Of a stretch of DNA of 64,000 bases, positions 9,276 through 18,303 are shown one piece after another (the first letter of the stretch is position 1; the number at the start of each line of letters is the position of its first letter). The notes under the pieces are model-generated. The model did not search any database. It was not told where the DNA came from and saw nothing but the letters and a program-made list of their open reading frames with translations. Source of the DNA: JAFGNV01 sp964612485 (GTDB lineage: Bacteria; Chloroflexota; Anaerolineae; 4572-78; J111). A program made the position numbers and the translations under genes. The stretch lies in assembly GCA_964612485.1 (NCBI GenBank), contig CAZTFF010000015.1, forward strand, positions 43,228 through 107,227, given 5' to 3'.

Positions 9276-10340
9276 TCACTCCTCAGCCTCATAAATATCA
9301 GCGTTTCGCAGCAGGGATGGCGAAAACACAATATCCAATTTTTTGGCCATATCTAAATTCAAAATCAACCGGCCTTCTTTATTTTTGACCGGCGGTATAT
9401 CTGCAACCGGCGCGCCATCGAGAATTTTGAGCGCGGTTTCAGCCGCCCACTCTCCTTGTTCATCCGATCTCTTAGCCACGGTAATCAATACGTAGGGCGC
9501 CATCCAGTCGAGGGTAGCGCCAACCGGGACTTTGGCATTTTCTGCCATAAATTTTTCAGCCTCAGCTTGATCCCAATCCTCTAACCCGGCATTGTTGAAG
9601 ATATACAATATATCCACTTCTTCCTGAACGCTCACGTACATTTCTTTGAACTCAGCAAACGACGTGGCGAAATAGACGTCCATTTCGCCATCAAAAAATC
9701 TGGTGTTGAAAATTTGCGCCGTCTTTCTACCGGTGGGCGTATCTGAACTCAGGTACCCGATCCGATCTCCCTGGGCATACGCTTTGAGATGCCCCACTAC
9801 CTGGGTAATTAAATCCACCTCGATCATGCCGGTAACATTTTGGGTGGGATACCCATAAATAGAGGCATCCCAATTAACGCCGCAGAAGACCACCGGCAGA
9901 TCCGTATCTTTGAAATAGGGCACCACCAGATAAGTTTGGGCATTATCATCGCAGGCAATTAAAACATCGGGGCTAAAGGCATCAATTTCAGTTTTAGCGT
10001 TGGCCGCAGACTCATTGCCAAACGCATCGCCAGCATTGCGTTTGGTGTCCAGGTGAATCACTTTTAATTCAGCGCCGGTGTCTTCCAATACACTTCGAAT
10101 ACCGGTCTCAATCCCATCGGACCATTCATATCCCTGGTGATAGGAGTCTACCCAAAGAATTTTCCGGCCCGAATAATCCGTGCTAACATCGTCTACAGGA
10201 TTCGGCTCGGTGGCCGCGGCCGACGATTGGCAGGCTGCCAGCAGCAGCAACAGCATCAACCACAATACAACGCTTCCCTGCGTGCCGGTTAGTTGGGTTA
10301 TTTGATACACTTTTCTAAAAACCTGATACCGCTGTGGCAT
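9276..10340 (-). CDS. ABC-type substrate-binding lipoprotein (TrpX/ABC_sub_bind-like)
   Basis: The product is 354 residues. A hydrophobic stretch ends in a lipobox (LLLLLAACQSS), so the mature protein should be a lipoprotein outside the membrane. The rest reads as a type-1 periplasmic-binding fold of the ABC_sub_bind family (KILWVDSYHQGYEWSDGI, PDVLIACDDNAQTYL, LPVVFCGVNWD, GYLSSDTPTGRKTA). The ligand is unknown. No ABC permease or ATPase is adjacent; the neighbours are all sensors. This suggests that it delivers a ligand to the extracellular domain of a sensor rather than feeding a transporter, which is inference. Its ATG shares one base with the stop codon of the upstream PAS/GAF gene. Confidence 0.8.
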   Translation of the reverse strand: MPQRYQVFRKVYQITQLTGTQGSVVLWLMLLLLLAACQSSAAATEPNPVDDVSTDYSGRKILWVDSYHQGYEWSDGIETGIRSVLEDTGAELKVIHLDTKRNAGDAFGNESAANAKTEIDAFSPDVLIACDDNAQTYLVVPYFKDTDLPVVFCGVNWDASIYGYPTQNVTGMIEVDLITQVVGHLKAYAQGDRIGYLSSDTPTGRKTAQIFNTRFFDGEMDVYFATSFAEFKEMYVSVQEEVDILYIFNNAGLEDWDQAEAEKFMAENAKVPVGATLDWMAPYVLITVAKRSDEQGEWAAETALKILDGAPVADIPPVKNKEGRLILNLDMAKKLDIVFSPSLLRNADIYEAEE

Positions 10341-13300
10341 TAGTCAACTCCTGTTCCTGCCCCCGCACCATTTATGTGTTGAATATTGAGGCCCTCGCTG
10401 CCGTTGGAGCGGGTATCAACGCCCAACTCTACCACGGCATATTCCGCCGAAAGATGCTGCCCCAATGCTGTGGCCGCCGTTTGAACCAATTCTTCCAAAT
10501 TGGCCGCGGACCGTAATTTATCGGTGATCTCACGGATAACCTGTTCCCGGCGGGCCGCCTTCCGGCTCATTTCGTACCGTTGGGCGCTCTCCAGGGCAAT
10601 GGCAGCCTGATCAACCAGGGTTCTGAGCAGCTTAACCTGCGTTTCTTGCGCCGCGCGTTCCGCCTGTTCTTTATATCCTACTTCAACCAATCCCAGGGTT
10701 TCCTGCCGAACCTTTACCGGGGTAAAAATTCTTTGACCCCAGTCATCCATTCCCTCGGCAGCAAAAACGGCGGGATCGAACCGCTCATCCCACCCCACAA
10801 TGATTTCTGTCTGGCCGGTGCGGATAATGTCGGCCATAATGTCATCACTATCCAAGGGATGGTTGGCGTTGGCCAGATGGTCCGGCGTGACATTAAAGCC
10901 GGAAACGGCTCTGACCCGCTGGTGGGCTTGATCCACCAGGGAAAAGATCACATAATCAGCGTCGGTTAGGGCGGTGCTTGCTTCAAAAAAGGCCTCGATT
11001 ACATCATTAACTTCTAACGTGCCGGCCAATTTCTGGGTAAACTTTTGTAATATCTGCGTTTCATGCAGCCGGGCTTCAGCTTCTTGCTGGGCGTGCGTGA
11101 TATTTTCAAACAAAATGGCGTTTTGCAAGGCAATCGCCGCCTGGCTGCCGATGGCGCTTAATAATTCCTGGCTATGTTCATCGTAAAGGTGCGAGGTAGT
11201 AAAACTTTGTACGGCCATCACGCCCAATACGCGGTCGCCCACCATCAACGGTACGCCCAACCACGATTGCGATTCTTGACCCTTCAATTTTATACCCAGC
11301 GCTTCCTGGCGCGCCCGCACATTGTCTTCAAACAACAGGCTGATTTTATTGCGGACGATGTACCCGGCAATGCCCTCGCTTACCGGAATTTTTTTGATGC
11401 TTTTATCGATTTCCGAGTCGCTCACGATAAAAGAAAACTCAATTTCTGCGTTTTCTTCATCATACAGGCCAATATAGAAGTTAGAGGTATCAATAAGCCG
11501 GGAAGCCTGGCGATAGGCTTCTTCCAGAACCTGATCCACACTCAGCCGGGCGGTGAGGGCCTGGCCCAACTCGTACAGCACGGCCTGCTCTCGAGCCAAA
11601 ATTTCCGACGCGGTGAGCGCCGTGTGCGTTTTTTCATGCTGGCCGGCATTTTGAATAGCCACCGCTATCTGAGCGCCCAGGATTGTTTGAATATGCAAAT
11701 CCTCATTGTGGAAATAATTTTCTTTATCCGATTGCACATCCATCACGCCCAACATCTCCCCACCAACAATCAGGGGAACGGCTAACTCCGATTTTGTGTC
11801 GGGCAGGGAGGGGTTTGGCAGCCAACCGGCTTCTTCCCGAACATTGTTCACAATAAACCCTTTTTTCGTCCGGGCGGCGCGGGCCACCAACGATTGTTCC
11901 TGATGAAGCGGAATCCGCCAGCCTTCTGCGGCCATCTGCCGGCCCACGCCCCCGGCTCCGGCGGCCAGATCAAGGGCATCCCCCATCCGGTTAAGAAGAT
12001 AAATATGGGCGTGGTACAGGCCAAAACGCTCTTTGGTGAGATCAACCACCGTTTGCAGCAATTCCTGGGTATCAAAAATGGTTGAAATAATGGTGCCGAC
12101 TTCGGCCACGGTTTCCAATTCGTTGGCCCGTTTGGCCAAAATCTTTTCGGCTTCCACCCGTTCGGTCACATCCCAAAAGATGCCTTGGGTACCAATAATT
12201 GTTCCATCAGTCTCGGTGATCGGTGTTTTTACCACCCGCACATAAATGGTCTGGCCGCTGGCCGGCACTTCGTGGGCTTCAACCACATCAACCGCCTCAC
12301 CGGTTTCTATCACCTTCAGATCATCGGCCGCATATTTGTCGGCCAATTCTTTGGGGTAGAGATCGTAAGTTGTTTTGCCCACCAGTTCTTCAAGCGTCAT
12401 ATCGACCGTGGAAAGATAGGCTTTGTTGGCAAAGATCACCCGATCATCTCGATCCTTACGGTAGATGTTCTGAGGCAGCGCGTCCAGCGCGGATCGGAAC
12501 AAATCTTCGCTGGCCTGCAATTTTTCTTCGGTCATTTTGCGGTCGGTAATATCCCGGCCAATCCCAACGATGCCGGCCACCCGCCCCTGGTTGTCGTAGA
12601 ATGGAATTTTTGTGGTGGAAACCCAAATCCTGGTGCCGTCGGCAGCAAGGCCGGGTTCCACCTGATTAACCAGGGATTCGCCCGATTGAATAACCCGCTG
12701 ATCATCGGCCAAAAATTGGCCCGCCATCTCTTCAGGGTAAAAATCGCGGTCTGTTTTGCCGATCAACGCCTCGGGATCATCCAGGCCCACGGCTCTGGCA
12801 TTGGTGATATTGCTGATAAGAATGCGGCTTTCGGTATCTTTGACGTAAATCAGATCGGGCGAACTGTCGATGAGGGTTCGCAGCAGCGCCGTCTGCCCGC
12901 CCAGCCATTCATCCGTTGACACAGTGGTAGGCGGCTCTATTACGGATATTGTTTGCGCTGCCGCCACCGGCGTAGATTCATCTGTTTCGGGCGACGCCTT
13001 TACGGGGACCGTAGCAGGGGGCATTTGTTCAGTTGTTTTTAAAACGGCGGTGCGAACTTCGGAGAGGAGCTGCCACAAAAATTTGCTGGATTCCAGATCG
13101 GTGACAACGGGGGCCAATGTTTGGCCCAAGCATTCAATTTCCAGCAGCGGGTGAGGGGCAGCAATGTCTTTGGACCAGCGGCGGGGTTCATCATCTGCTG
13201 ATTCATCAAACAGGTGCAGGAGCGGGGCCGAGGTGCCGGATTCGTAGGAGGCAGTTACCGCCTTTAAGAGCTTGCGGGCCGACGACATGCGATGGTTGGC

Positions 13301-13411
13301 GGCGATGAGTTCGTAGCCATCCCCACTTTCCTCTAATAATTGGGTATAGGTGTCTGCCAGATTTGCTGTATTCAGGGTGATGAAATTTGCAAACTCTTTA
13401 AGTGCCGGCAT
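10340..13411 (-). CDS. Cytoplasmic PAS-PAS-GAF-GAF-GAF sensor protein
   Basis: The product is 1023 residues with no membrane segment. After an N-terminal helical region (about 1-165) come two PAS domains. Each has the usual sequence around DLIYVKDTESRILISN and RKDRDDRVIFANKAYLST and a PAC-type end (GIVGIGRDITDRK, GTQGIFWDVTERVEAE). Three GAF domains occupy about 440-590, 610-770 and 780-950. The protein ends with the tail REQVIREITDKLRSAANLEE that recurs in its operon neighbours, and has no kinase domain. It is the first gene after the promoter at 13488-13516 and starts with ATG after TAAGGAGTAAGTT. A role as a scaffold or partner of a separate kinase is inferred. Confidence 0.85.
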   Translation of the reverse strand: MPALKEFANFITLNTANLADTYTQLLEESGDGYELIAANHRMSSARKLLKAVTASYESGTSAPLLHLFDESADDEPRRWSKDIAAPHPLLEIECLGQTLAPVVTDLESSKFLWQLLSEVRTAVLKTTEQMPPATVPVKASPETDESTPVAAAQTISVIEPPTTVSTDEWLGGQTALLRTLIDSSPDLIYVKDTESRILISNITNARAVGLDDPEALIGKTDRDFYPEEMAGQFLADDQRVIQSGESLVNQVEPGLAADGTRIWVSTTKIPFYDNQGRVAGIVGIGRDITDRKMTEEKLQASEDLFRSALDALPQNIYRKDRDDRVIFANKAYLSTVDMTLEELVGKTTYDLYPKELADKYAADDLKVIETGEAVDVVEAHEVPASGQTIYVRVVKTPITETDGTIIGTQGIFWDVTERVEAEKILAKRANELETVAEVGTIISTIFDTQELLQTVVDLTKERFGLYHAHIYLLNRMGDALDLAAGAGGVGRQMAAEGWRIPLHQEQSLVARAARTKKGFIVNNVREEAGWLPNPSLPDTKSELAVPLIVGGEMLGVMDVQSDKENYFHNEDLHIQTILGAQIAVAIQNAGQHEKTHTALTASEILAREQAVLYELGQALTARLSVDQVLEEAYRQASRLIDTSNFYIGLYDEENAEIEFSFIVSDSEIDKSIKKIPVSEGIAGYIVRNKISLLFEDNVRARQEALGIKLKGQESQSWLGVPLMVGDRVLGVMAVQSFTTSHLYDEHSQELLSAIGSQAAIALQNAILFENITHAQQEAEARLHETQILQKFTQKLAGTLEVNDVIEAFFEASTALTDADYVIFSLVDQAHQRVRAVSGFNVTPDHLANANHPLDSDDIMADIIRTGQTEIIVGWDERFDPAVFAAEGMDDWGQRIFTPVKVRQETLGLVEVGYKEQAERAAQETQVKLLRTLVDQAAIALESAQRYEMSRKAARREQVIREITDKLRSAANLEELVQTAATALGQHLSAEYAVVELGVDTRSNGSEGLNIQHINGAGAGTGVD

Positions 13412-13444
13412 AACTTACTCCTTAAATTTGGAAAGAACAGAGCC

Positions 13445-13476
13445 GGGAAACCGGACAATGACAACGTTGGTTTCCC
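13445..13476. repeat. 8-bp inverted repeat in the leader of the sensor operon
   Basis: GGGAAACC and GGTTTCCC face each other with a 16-base loop, between the promoter at 13488-13516 and the start codon at 13411. It could form a hairpin in the leader RNA or serve as an operator just downstream of the start site. Confidence 0.5.
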
Positions 13477-13487
13477 TCTATGGTTTA

Positions 13488-13516
13488 ATTATATTAAAAG
13501 TTTGCTCTGATGACAA
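13488..13516 (-). promoter_or_regulatory. Sigma-70-type promoter of the sensor operon
   Basis: Read on the minus strand, TTGTCA (five of six matches to the -35 consensus) is followed after 17 bases by a perfect TATAAT. It lies about 75 bases upstream of the start codon at 13411 and just after the end of the receiver gene, so the six-gene sensor operon can be transcribed independently. Confidence 0.75.
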
Positions 13517-13529
13517 TCTTCCATTTTTC

Positions 13530-13988
13530 CTACTGCTCCAGGCTCCGTTCAGCCAACCGGTGAAACTCTTCCAGAATAGACACCGCCAGGGCCGGATTGA
13601 GGGTGACATCGCCTTCGGCCACCTGCCGGATGGTATTGGCCATATCTCCGGTATCCAGGCCATTCTGTTTTTCAACGTAACCGGACGCGCCGGCTTTGAC
13701 CGCTTCAATGGCGTACCGGTCATCCGGCTCGGACGAGATGGTTAAAATTTTTATCCGGTCGTTTTGGCTCATAATAGATTTGATCGCTTTGATGCTATCC
13801 AATACCGGCAGGTGCAAATCCATCAAGACCAAATCGGGATTGTTTTCCCGGCAACTGCTCACCGCCCCCTGGCCATCGCGCACAATCCCCACCACTTTTA
13901 TATCCTGGCACCGGTCCAGCGATTTTTTCAACTGCTTGGCAAAGTCAATATCATTATCGGCAATTAATATTCTCAATGTTTGATCCAT
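13530..13988 (-). CDS. Stand-alone receiver-domain protein
   Basis: The product is 152 residues. It is a CheY/NarL-type receiver: acidic residues in ILIADNDID, a predicted phospho-acceptor Asp57 in DLVLMDLHLP and a conserved switch region (ILTISSEPDDRYAIEAVKAGASGYVEK). The usual GYLLKD-type lysine motif has become YVEKQN. After the receiver there is only a helical tail (LNPALAVSILEEFHRLAERS). This resembles the linker of NarL-type regulators but stops before any HTH. It is therefore likely a phosphorelay or allosteric partner rather than a transcription factor. It has its own upstream regulatory element (14058-14127), and the operon promoter follows it. Confidence 0.85.
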   Translation of the reverse strand: MDQTLRILIADNDIDFAKQLKKSLDRCQDIKVVGIVRDGQGAVSSCRENNPDLVLMDLHLPVLDSIKAIKSIMSQNDRIKILTISSEPDDRYAIEAVKAGASGYVEKQNGLDTGDMANTIRQVAEGDVTLNPALAVSILEEFHRLAERSLEQ

Positions 13989-14057
13989 AAGACTTCACCT
14001 AACCCGGACAAAGTCGCGCTGCTTCCAAGGCCGGAACCAAAAAATATCACCATTTTC

Positions 14058-14127
14058 ATTATATGAGATAAATTCAACCATTCATAGAGCCGAAAGTACC
14101 GAATTTTTTGCCCGAAAGTACCTTAAA
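14058..14127 (-). promoter_or_regulatory. Promoter with 22-bp direct-repeat operator, copy 1
   Basis: Read on the minus strand, GGTACTTTCGG occurs twice, exactly 22 bases apart, and is followed by GGCTCTAT. Twenty bases further on is TATAAT (plus-strand 14058-14063). The -35 position holds only TATGAA, so activation by a protein bound to the two repeats is likely. The block 14084-14127 matches 18238-18281 closely, with identical spacing to the -10 box. It would drive the receiver gene at 13988. Confidence 0.65.
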
Positions 14128-14136
14128 GACACGTTT

Positions 14137-15855
14137 CTAGGCGTAATCATCCGGTAGGGGCAGGGTAAATTGGGCTTTTGTTCCTTTTCCCGCTTCGCTC
14201 TCCATCCAGATACGGCCGCCGTTCCGTTCTACCATTTCTTTACAAATGATGAGGCCCAGACCGGAGCCTTGTTCCTGCTCGGTGCCCAGGGTGGTAAAGT
14301 TAGATTCCAGCCGGAAGAGATTATTTAAATCTTGCTGTTTCATCCCCACACCCGTATCCTCCACCGAAATCCGCACCTGCTTTGTTTCCCTTCCGTTGAG
14401 AGAATGAGGCGCAGCCACAATAGTGACCGAACCGCCTCGCGGCGTAAATTTCAGGGCGTTGCTGGTGAGATTCCGTATCACCGTATCGACCATATTTCTA
14501 TCGGCATAGGCCGTCAGGGTATCATCCACGGCATTTTTCAGCGCGATATTTTTATCGTCAGCGGCGGGGGTGAGTAGTTCCAAGGTTTCCTGGGCCACCG
14601 GTTTCAGAGTTAGCGCCTGGGGACAGAAATCCATTTCGCCCTGCCGCTGTATCCGAGACCAGGTCAGCAAGTTGTCTAACAAACTCAGGGCGGCTTTTGC
14701 GCCGTTAAAAATGGCACCGCTCATATGGCGGATATCGTCGGCGCATAAATCATCGGCCATATTGAGCATCATCTGGGCATTGCCCAGCAAACTGGTAAAG
14801 GGGCCGCGTAAATCGTGAGAAATAATAGAGAAAAATTTATCTTTATCGGCATTGATCCTTTTTTCCATTTCATAGAGGCGGGCATTGCGGATGGCGATGG
14901 CAATTTGGTTGGCCAGCGTTTGCAGCACTTTTTGATCATCGTTATCAAAAGCAGCCGGTTCCGCGCTGCGAATATCCAAAACGCCAATACGCTCATCGCC
15001 CACGCGCAGGGGCAACGCCAGTTGCGCTTGTGTTTCGGTGAGTTCAGCCAGGGGTTCGTACAAAGGATCGCGGGCCACATCATCAATAATGTAGGGAGTA
15101 GTGGTCTGGTTAACCTGGGTGATGATATTTTTATCGACATCGGGGCTAAAAACGTGCGCCTGCTCCAAAAGATGGCCGGTTTCCCCGGCGCTGGCCTGCA
15201 AGGCCAGGCCGTCTTTAGATTCGTACCACAGCCAGACTCCCACAAAATAATAATCAAACTCGGCGCGGATCAACTCGGTGACGTCGGTAAGCAGTTCACC
15301 CAAATCCAGAATGGAGGTGGCTTGCCGGCCTACCTGGCTGCTGGTTTCCAGGTGAACGGCCCGCCGGGAGAGGGCCTGATTAGCCTCCCGCAGTTCGTTG
15401 GTTAAACATTGCAATTGTTCGTTTTGATCTTGCAAATTTCGGGCCAGATCACGAAGTTTCAGGTGAGTGGTAAGCCGGGCCAAGACTTCCGGGTATTGCA
15501 AGGGTTTGGTAATATAATCTACGGCGCCAACTTCAAATCCTTTTATTTTGTCTTCCGCTTCAGACAAAGCCGTCATAAAAATTACGGGGATATCCTGGGT
15601 GTGAGGGTTCTCTTTTAATTGACGGCAGGTTTCAAAGCCATTGATGCCGGGCATCATAATATCCAGCAAAATAAGATCGGGCAGGGCATATTGCACCCGC
15701 TTGAGGGCAATTTCTCCGCTGCGGGCCACCATAATGGCGTAGCCAAAATTTTTCAGGTAGTCGGAGACTACTTTGAGGTTGGTGGGGTTATCATCAACAA
15801 TTAAAATAGTGTGTTTGATGCTTTCAGTTGCGGTGCGCTGCGAGTGTTGATTCAT
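14137..15855 (-). CDS. Hybrid histidine kinase, receiver-GAF-HisKA-HATPase
   Basis: The product is 572 residues and soluble. An N-terminal receiver (HTILIVDDNP, predicted phospho-acceptor Asp65 in LILLDIMMPG, Lys in YITKPLQYPE) is followed by a helical linker. A GAF domain spans about 170-325. A HisKA domain has the phospho-accepting histidine at about 347 (FSIISHDLRGPFTSLL), and the ATPase domain has a clear N box and G boxes (NLTSNALKFTPRGG, VEDTGVGM, GSGLGLIICKEMVE). It is a complete kinase, unlike the sensor proteins downstream, and so a candidate to take their signals. Its ATG overlaps the stop of the upstream hybrid kinase by four bases, so the two are translated together. Confidence 0.9.
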   Translation of the reverse strand: MNQHSQRTATESIKHTILIVDDNPTNLKVVSDYLKNFGYAIMVARSGEIALKRVQYALPDLILLDIMMPGINGFETCRQLKENPHTQDIPVIFMTALSEAEDKIKGFEVGAVDYITKPLQYPEVLARLTTHLKLRDLARNLQDQNEQLQCLTNELREANQALSRRAVHLETSSQVGRQATSILDLGELLTDVTELIRAEFDYYFVGVWLWYESKDGLALQASAGETGHLLEQAHVFSPDVDKNIITQVNQTTTPYIIDDVARDPLYEPLAELTETQAQLALPLRVGDERIGVLDIRSAEPAAFDNDDQKVLQTLANQIAIAIRNARLYEMEKRINADKDKFFSIISHDLRGPFTSLLGNAQMMLNMADDLCADDIRHMSGAIFNGAKAALSLLDNLLTWSRIQRQGEMDFCPQALTLKPVAQETLELLTPAADDKNIALKNAVDDTLTAYADRNMVDTVIRNLTSNALKFTPRGGSVTIVAAPHSLNGRETKQVRISVEDTGVGMKQQDLNNLFRLESNFTTLGTEQEQGSGLGLIICKEMVERNGGRIWMESEAGKGTKAQFTLPLPDDYA

Positions 15856-18032
15856 CGATTGGCCTTCCTAAATGATTCAACCAGGCTCAGGATTTGTTCA
15901 TCTTCAAAATTTCTGGCCAGGTTACGCAGTTTATCGGCAAACGGTTGAAAGGGTGCGCCCAGCTGTTCAAGGTGGGCGGCCCGGTCTTCCAGCTCGGCCA
16001 TGCTTCCTTTCATCGCCAGATCAAACAAAATTTCTATTTCGTCCGGCGGCGGGGGTGTAACTTGAGCGGGTGCGGGTTTGTCAGGCGCAGCCGCCGTATT
16101 TTCAACCTCCTGATAAATCCATTCTAAATCTAAATGGGCGCGCAGTTGCTGCAACAATTGTTGGGTATCCACGGGCTTGGGCAGAAAGGTGTTGCACCCC
16201 GCCTCGATACTTTGCTGCCGGTGTTCGTCAAATACGCTGGCCGATAGCGCGATGATCAACACATTCTTTAACGCCGGATGCTGCCGGATTTCCCTAACGG
16301 CCGTAAAACCGTCCTTTTCCGGCATTACCGGATCCATCAAAATAACGTTGGGCCGCAATTTGCGCGCCTGCGCCACGCCTGCGCCGCCATCGGCTGCTTC
16401 GGCAACCTGAAATCCAAGCGGGGCCAGCAAATCAACCAAAAAGGCGCGATTATGCGCTTTATCATCGACAATTAATACTTTTTGGCGGGGTCCCTGGTAG
16501 CCGGCAATCAAACGGGCATCCACCCGATCTTCCTGCACGTCGCCCCGCGCCATTTTTAAGGGGATTTCAAACCAAAAGGTGCTGCCCCGCCCCACCCAAC
16601 TTTTTAATTGCAACTGCCCGCCCATCATCTCCACCAACTGGCGGCTGATGGTCAAGCCCAGGCCGGTGCCTTCCACATCGCTGCTTTTGGCGGCAACCTG
16701 CTCAAAGGGGGTAAACGCCTTGGTGATTTGATCCGGCGATATCCCCACGCCGGTATCTTCAACCTCAAAGCGGAGGGTGGGGCTGTGTTTATGTTCTACG
16801 GTTACGCCCACGCGCAATGTTACCCGGCCCCGCTCGGTGAATTTTACCGCGTTGCTTAACAGGTTGAGCAGCACCTGCCGCAGCCGTTTGTCGTCGGCCC
16901 GAACCCCGGAAGGCAGGGGGGTTAACTTTTCAAGCAGGAACGCCAACTCCTTTTTTTCGGCCTGAACCTGGGCTATTCCGGTAATGTTCTGCAAAAAATT
17001 TGAGAAGTTGAAATCAATCTCGTACAGATCCATTTTTTGGGCTTCAATTTTAGAAAGATCAAGCACATCATTGATCAAATTGAGCAAATGGATGCCGCTC
17101 TCGTGGATCGCGTTCAGGCCGTCTTGTTGCAGCTGGGTCAGGTGGTTGTCTTGTTTCAATATCTGGGCATACCCCAGAATACCGTTGAGCGGGGTGCGGA
17201 ACTCGTGGCTCATATTGGCCAGAAATTCGCTCTTGGCCCGATTAGCCTGTTCCGCCGCTTCTTTTGACTCCTCGGCTTCAATGGTTTGCTCTTCTAACTG
17301 GTGATACAGGTGGGCATTCTGAATGGCCACGGCTATCTGATCGGCGATGGACTGCATTAACACGAGATCATTATTGTTGAATCCGCCGGAAGTTTTGCGC
17401 TGTAAATGCAGCACGCCAATCACAGAATCGCTGTGGCGTAAAGGCATCACCAACTCCGGTTGATTCCCGACCATTTCCGGCGCGGCCTGATCTTTGCCGG
17501 TCAAAATCGGTTGTCCGGTGCCGGCGGCCCGGTCTGCCAACTCCCGGCCAGCCGGCGGGCGGTACGCCTGCGCCCGAAGAGGCCGCGTTTGCTCACCTGT
17601 TTCTTCCCGCAAGATCAGCTCGCCGCTTTCCGCATCAACCAGATAAATATAGACCCGGTCGCAGCCAAAGGTTTGTTGGATGTTATGGACCACCTGCCGT
17701 AACAACTCATCCAGATCAAGAATGGTGGCTAAGCGGCGGCTGATCTCGGCGCCGGCTTCCAGGGTGTTCATTCGTTCTCGGACGGTGTTTTCCAAATAGG
17801 CAATCTGCCACTGCAATGCAGCATTGGCCCGGCTGCGGGTGATCAACAAAAAAATCAGAGAGATCAGCACAGCAACTCCAACAGAGCCGGCCAAAAGCAG
17901 CAAGGGCGTGTTTGAGAAACCAGGGTTAGTCTGGAGTACCGGCCTCAACCCCTGAACAAGCGAAATATTGAAGAAAACGGGCGCGGGTGAACTATTTAGA
18001 GGCAGGGCAGCGAAGCTGGTGATCGGAGTCAT
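15852..18032 (-). CDS. Hybrid histidine kinase, TM-GAF-HisKA-HATPase-receiver with C-terminal helical domain
   Basis: The product is 726 residues. One membrane helix (about 43-65) is followed by a GAF domain (about 95-240), then HisKA with the histidine at about 276 (FLANMSHEFRTPLNGILG). After it come HATPase (LLNLLSNAVKFTERG, VEDTGVGISPDQ, GTGLGLTISRQLVEMMGG) and a receiver (VLIVDDKAHNRAF, ILMDPVMPEKDG). A C-terminal helical segment of about 100 residues might hold a degenerate Hpt-like bundle, but I see no clear phospho-accepting histidine. This is the classical tripartite phosphorelay architecture. A promoter with the 22-bp repeat operator (18212-18281) lies about 180 bases upstream. Confidence 0.9.
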   Translation of the reverse strand: MTPITSFAALPLNSSPAPVFFNISLVQGLRPVLQTNPGFSNTPLLLLAGSVGVAVLISLIFLLITRSRANAALQWQIAYLENTVRERMNTLEAGAEISRRLATILDLDELLRQVVHNIQQTFGCDRVYIYLVDAESGELILREETGEQTRPLRAQAYRPPAGRELADRAAGTGQPILTGKDQAAPEMVGNQPELVMPLRHSDSVIGVLHLQRKTSGGFNNNDLVLMQSIADQIAVAIQNAHLYHQLEEQTIEAEESKEAAEQANRAKSEFLANMSHEFRTPLNGILGYAQILKQDNHLTQLQQDGLNAIHESGIHLLNLINDVLDLSKIEAQKMDLYEIDFNFSNFLQNITGIAQVQAEKKELAFLLEKLTPLPSGVRADDKRLRQVLLNLLSNAVKFTERGRVTLRVGVTVEHKHSPTLRFEVEDTGVGISPDQITKAFTPFEQVAAKSSDVEGTGLGLTISRQLVEMMGGQLQLKSWVGRGSTFWFEIPLKMARGDVQEDRVDARLIAGYQGPRQKVLIVDDKAHNRAFLVDLLAPLGFQVAEAADGGAGVAQARKLRPNVILMDPVMPEKDGFTAVREIRQHPALKNVLIIALSASVFDEHRQQSIEAGCNTFLPKPVDTQQLLQQLRAHLDLEWIYQEVENTAAAPDKPAPAQVTPPPPDEIEILFDLAMKGSMAELEDRAAHLEQLGAPFQPFADKLRNLARNFEDEQILSLVESFRKANR

Positions 18033-18135
18033 TGGTCTGGCTCATTTCTACGGCAAGAAACGGGAAAACGGCAATCTCAAAACATTGAGATTGACACTTT
18101 TTTGTACCTTCTCAATAATCTGGGGCAGAGCTGGT

Positions 18136-18171
18136 TGAGCTTGTCGAAACCAACGGTCTTCGACAGGCTCA
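18136..18171. repeat. Intergenic palindromic repeat
   Basis: TGAGCTTGTCGAA and TTCGACAGGCTCA form an imperfect inverted repeat with a 10-base loop, in the leader of the 15852-18032 gene. Palindromes built on TTCGACAAGCTCA are dispersed in many bacterial genomes. It may form a hairpin in the leader RNA. Confidence 0.6.
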
Positions 18172-18211
18172 GACCTCGTTCCCCCAAAATATTGAAAAGA
18201 TACACTTTTAT

Positions 18212-18281
18212 ATTATAGAAAATAATGGGGACAATTGATAGAGCCAAAGGTACTTTATTTTTTGCCCGAAAGTACCTTAAA
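18212..18281 (-). promoter_or_regulatory. Promoter with 22-bp direct-repeat operator, copy 2
   Basis: On the minus strand, GGTACTTTCGG and the variant AGTACCTTTGG lie 22 bases apart. They are followed by GGCTCTAT and, 20 bases later, TATAAT (plus-strand 18212-18217). Layout and spacing equal those of the copy at 14058-14127. It would drive the hybrid kinase at 18032 and, by overlap, the kinase after it. The NarL-type regulator encoded immediately upstream is a plausible binder; this is inference from neighbourhood. Confidence 0.65.
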
Positions 18282-18303
18282 ATCATAAAAAAAGTTGGCA
18301 GGG

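Noticed and set aside
18077..18286. A 69-codon minus-strand frame in the spacer before the hybrid kinase
   Set aside because: It covers the dispersed palindrome and the promoter element, and has no ribosome site.
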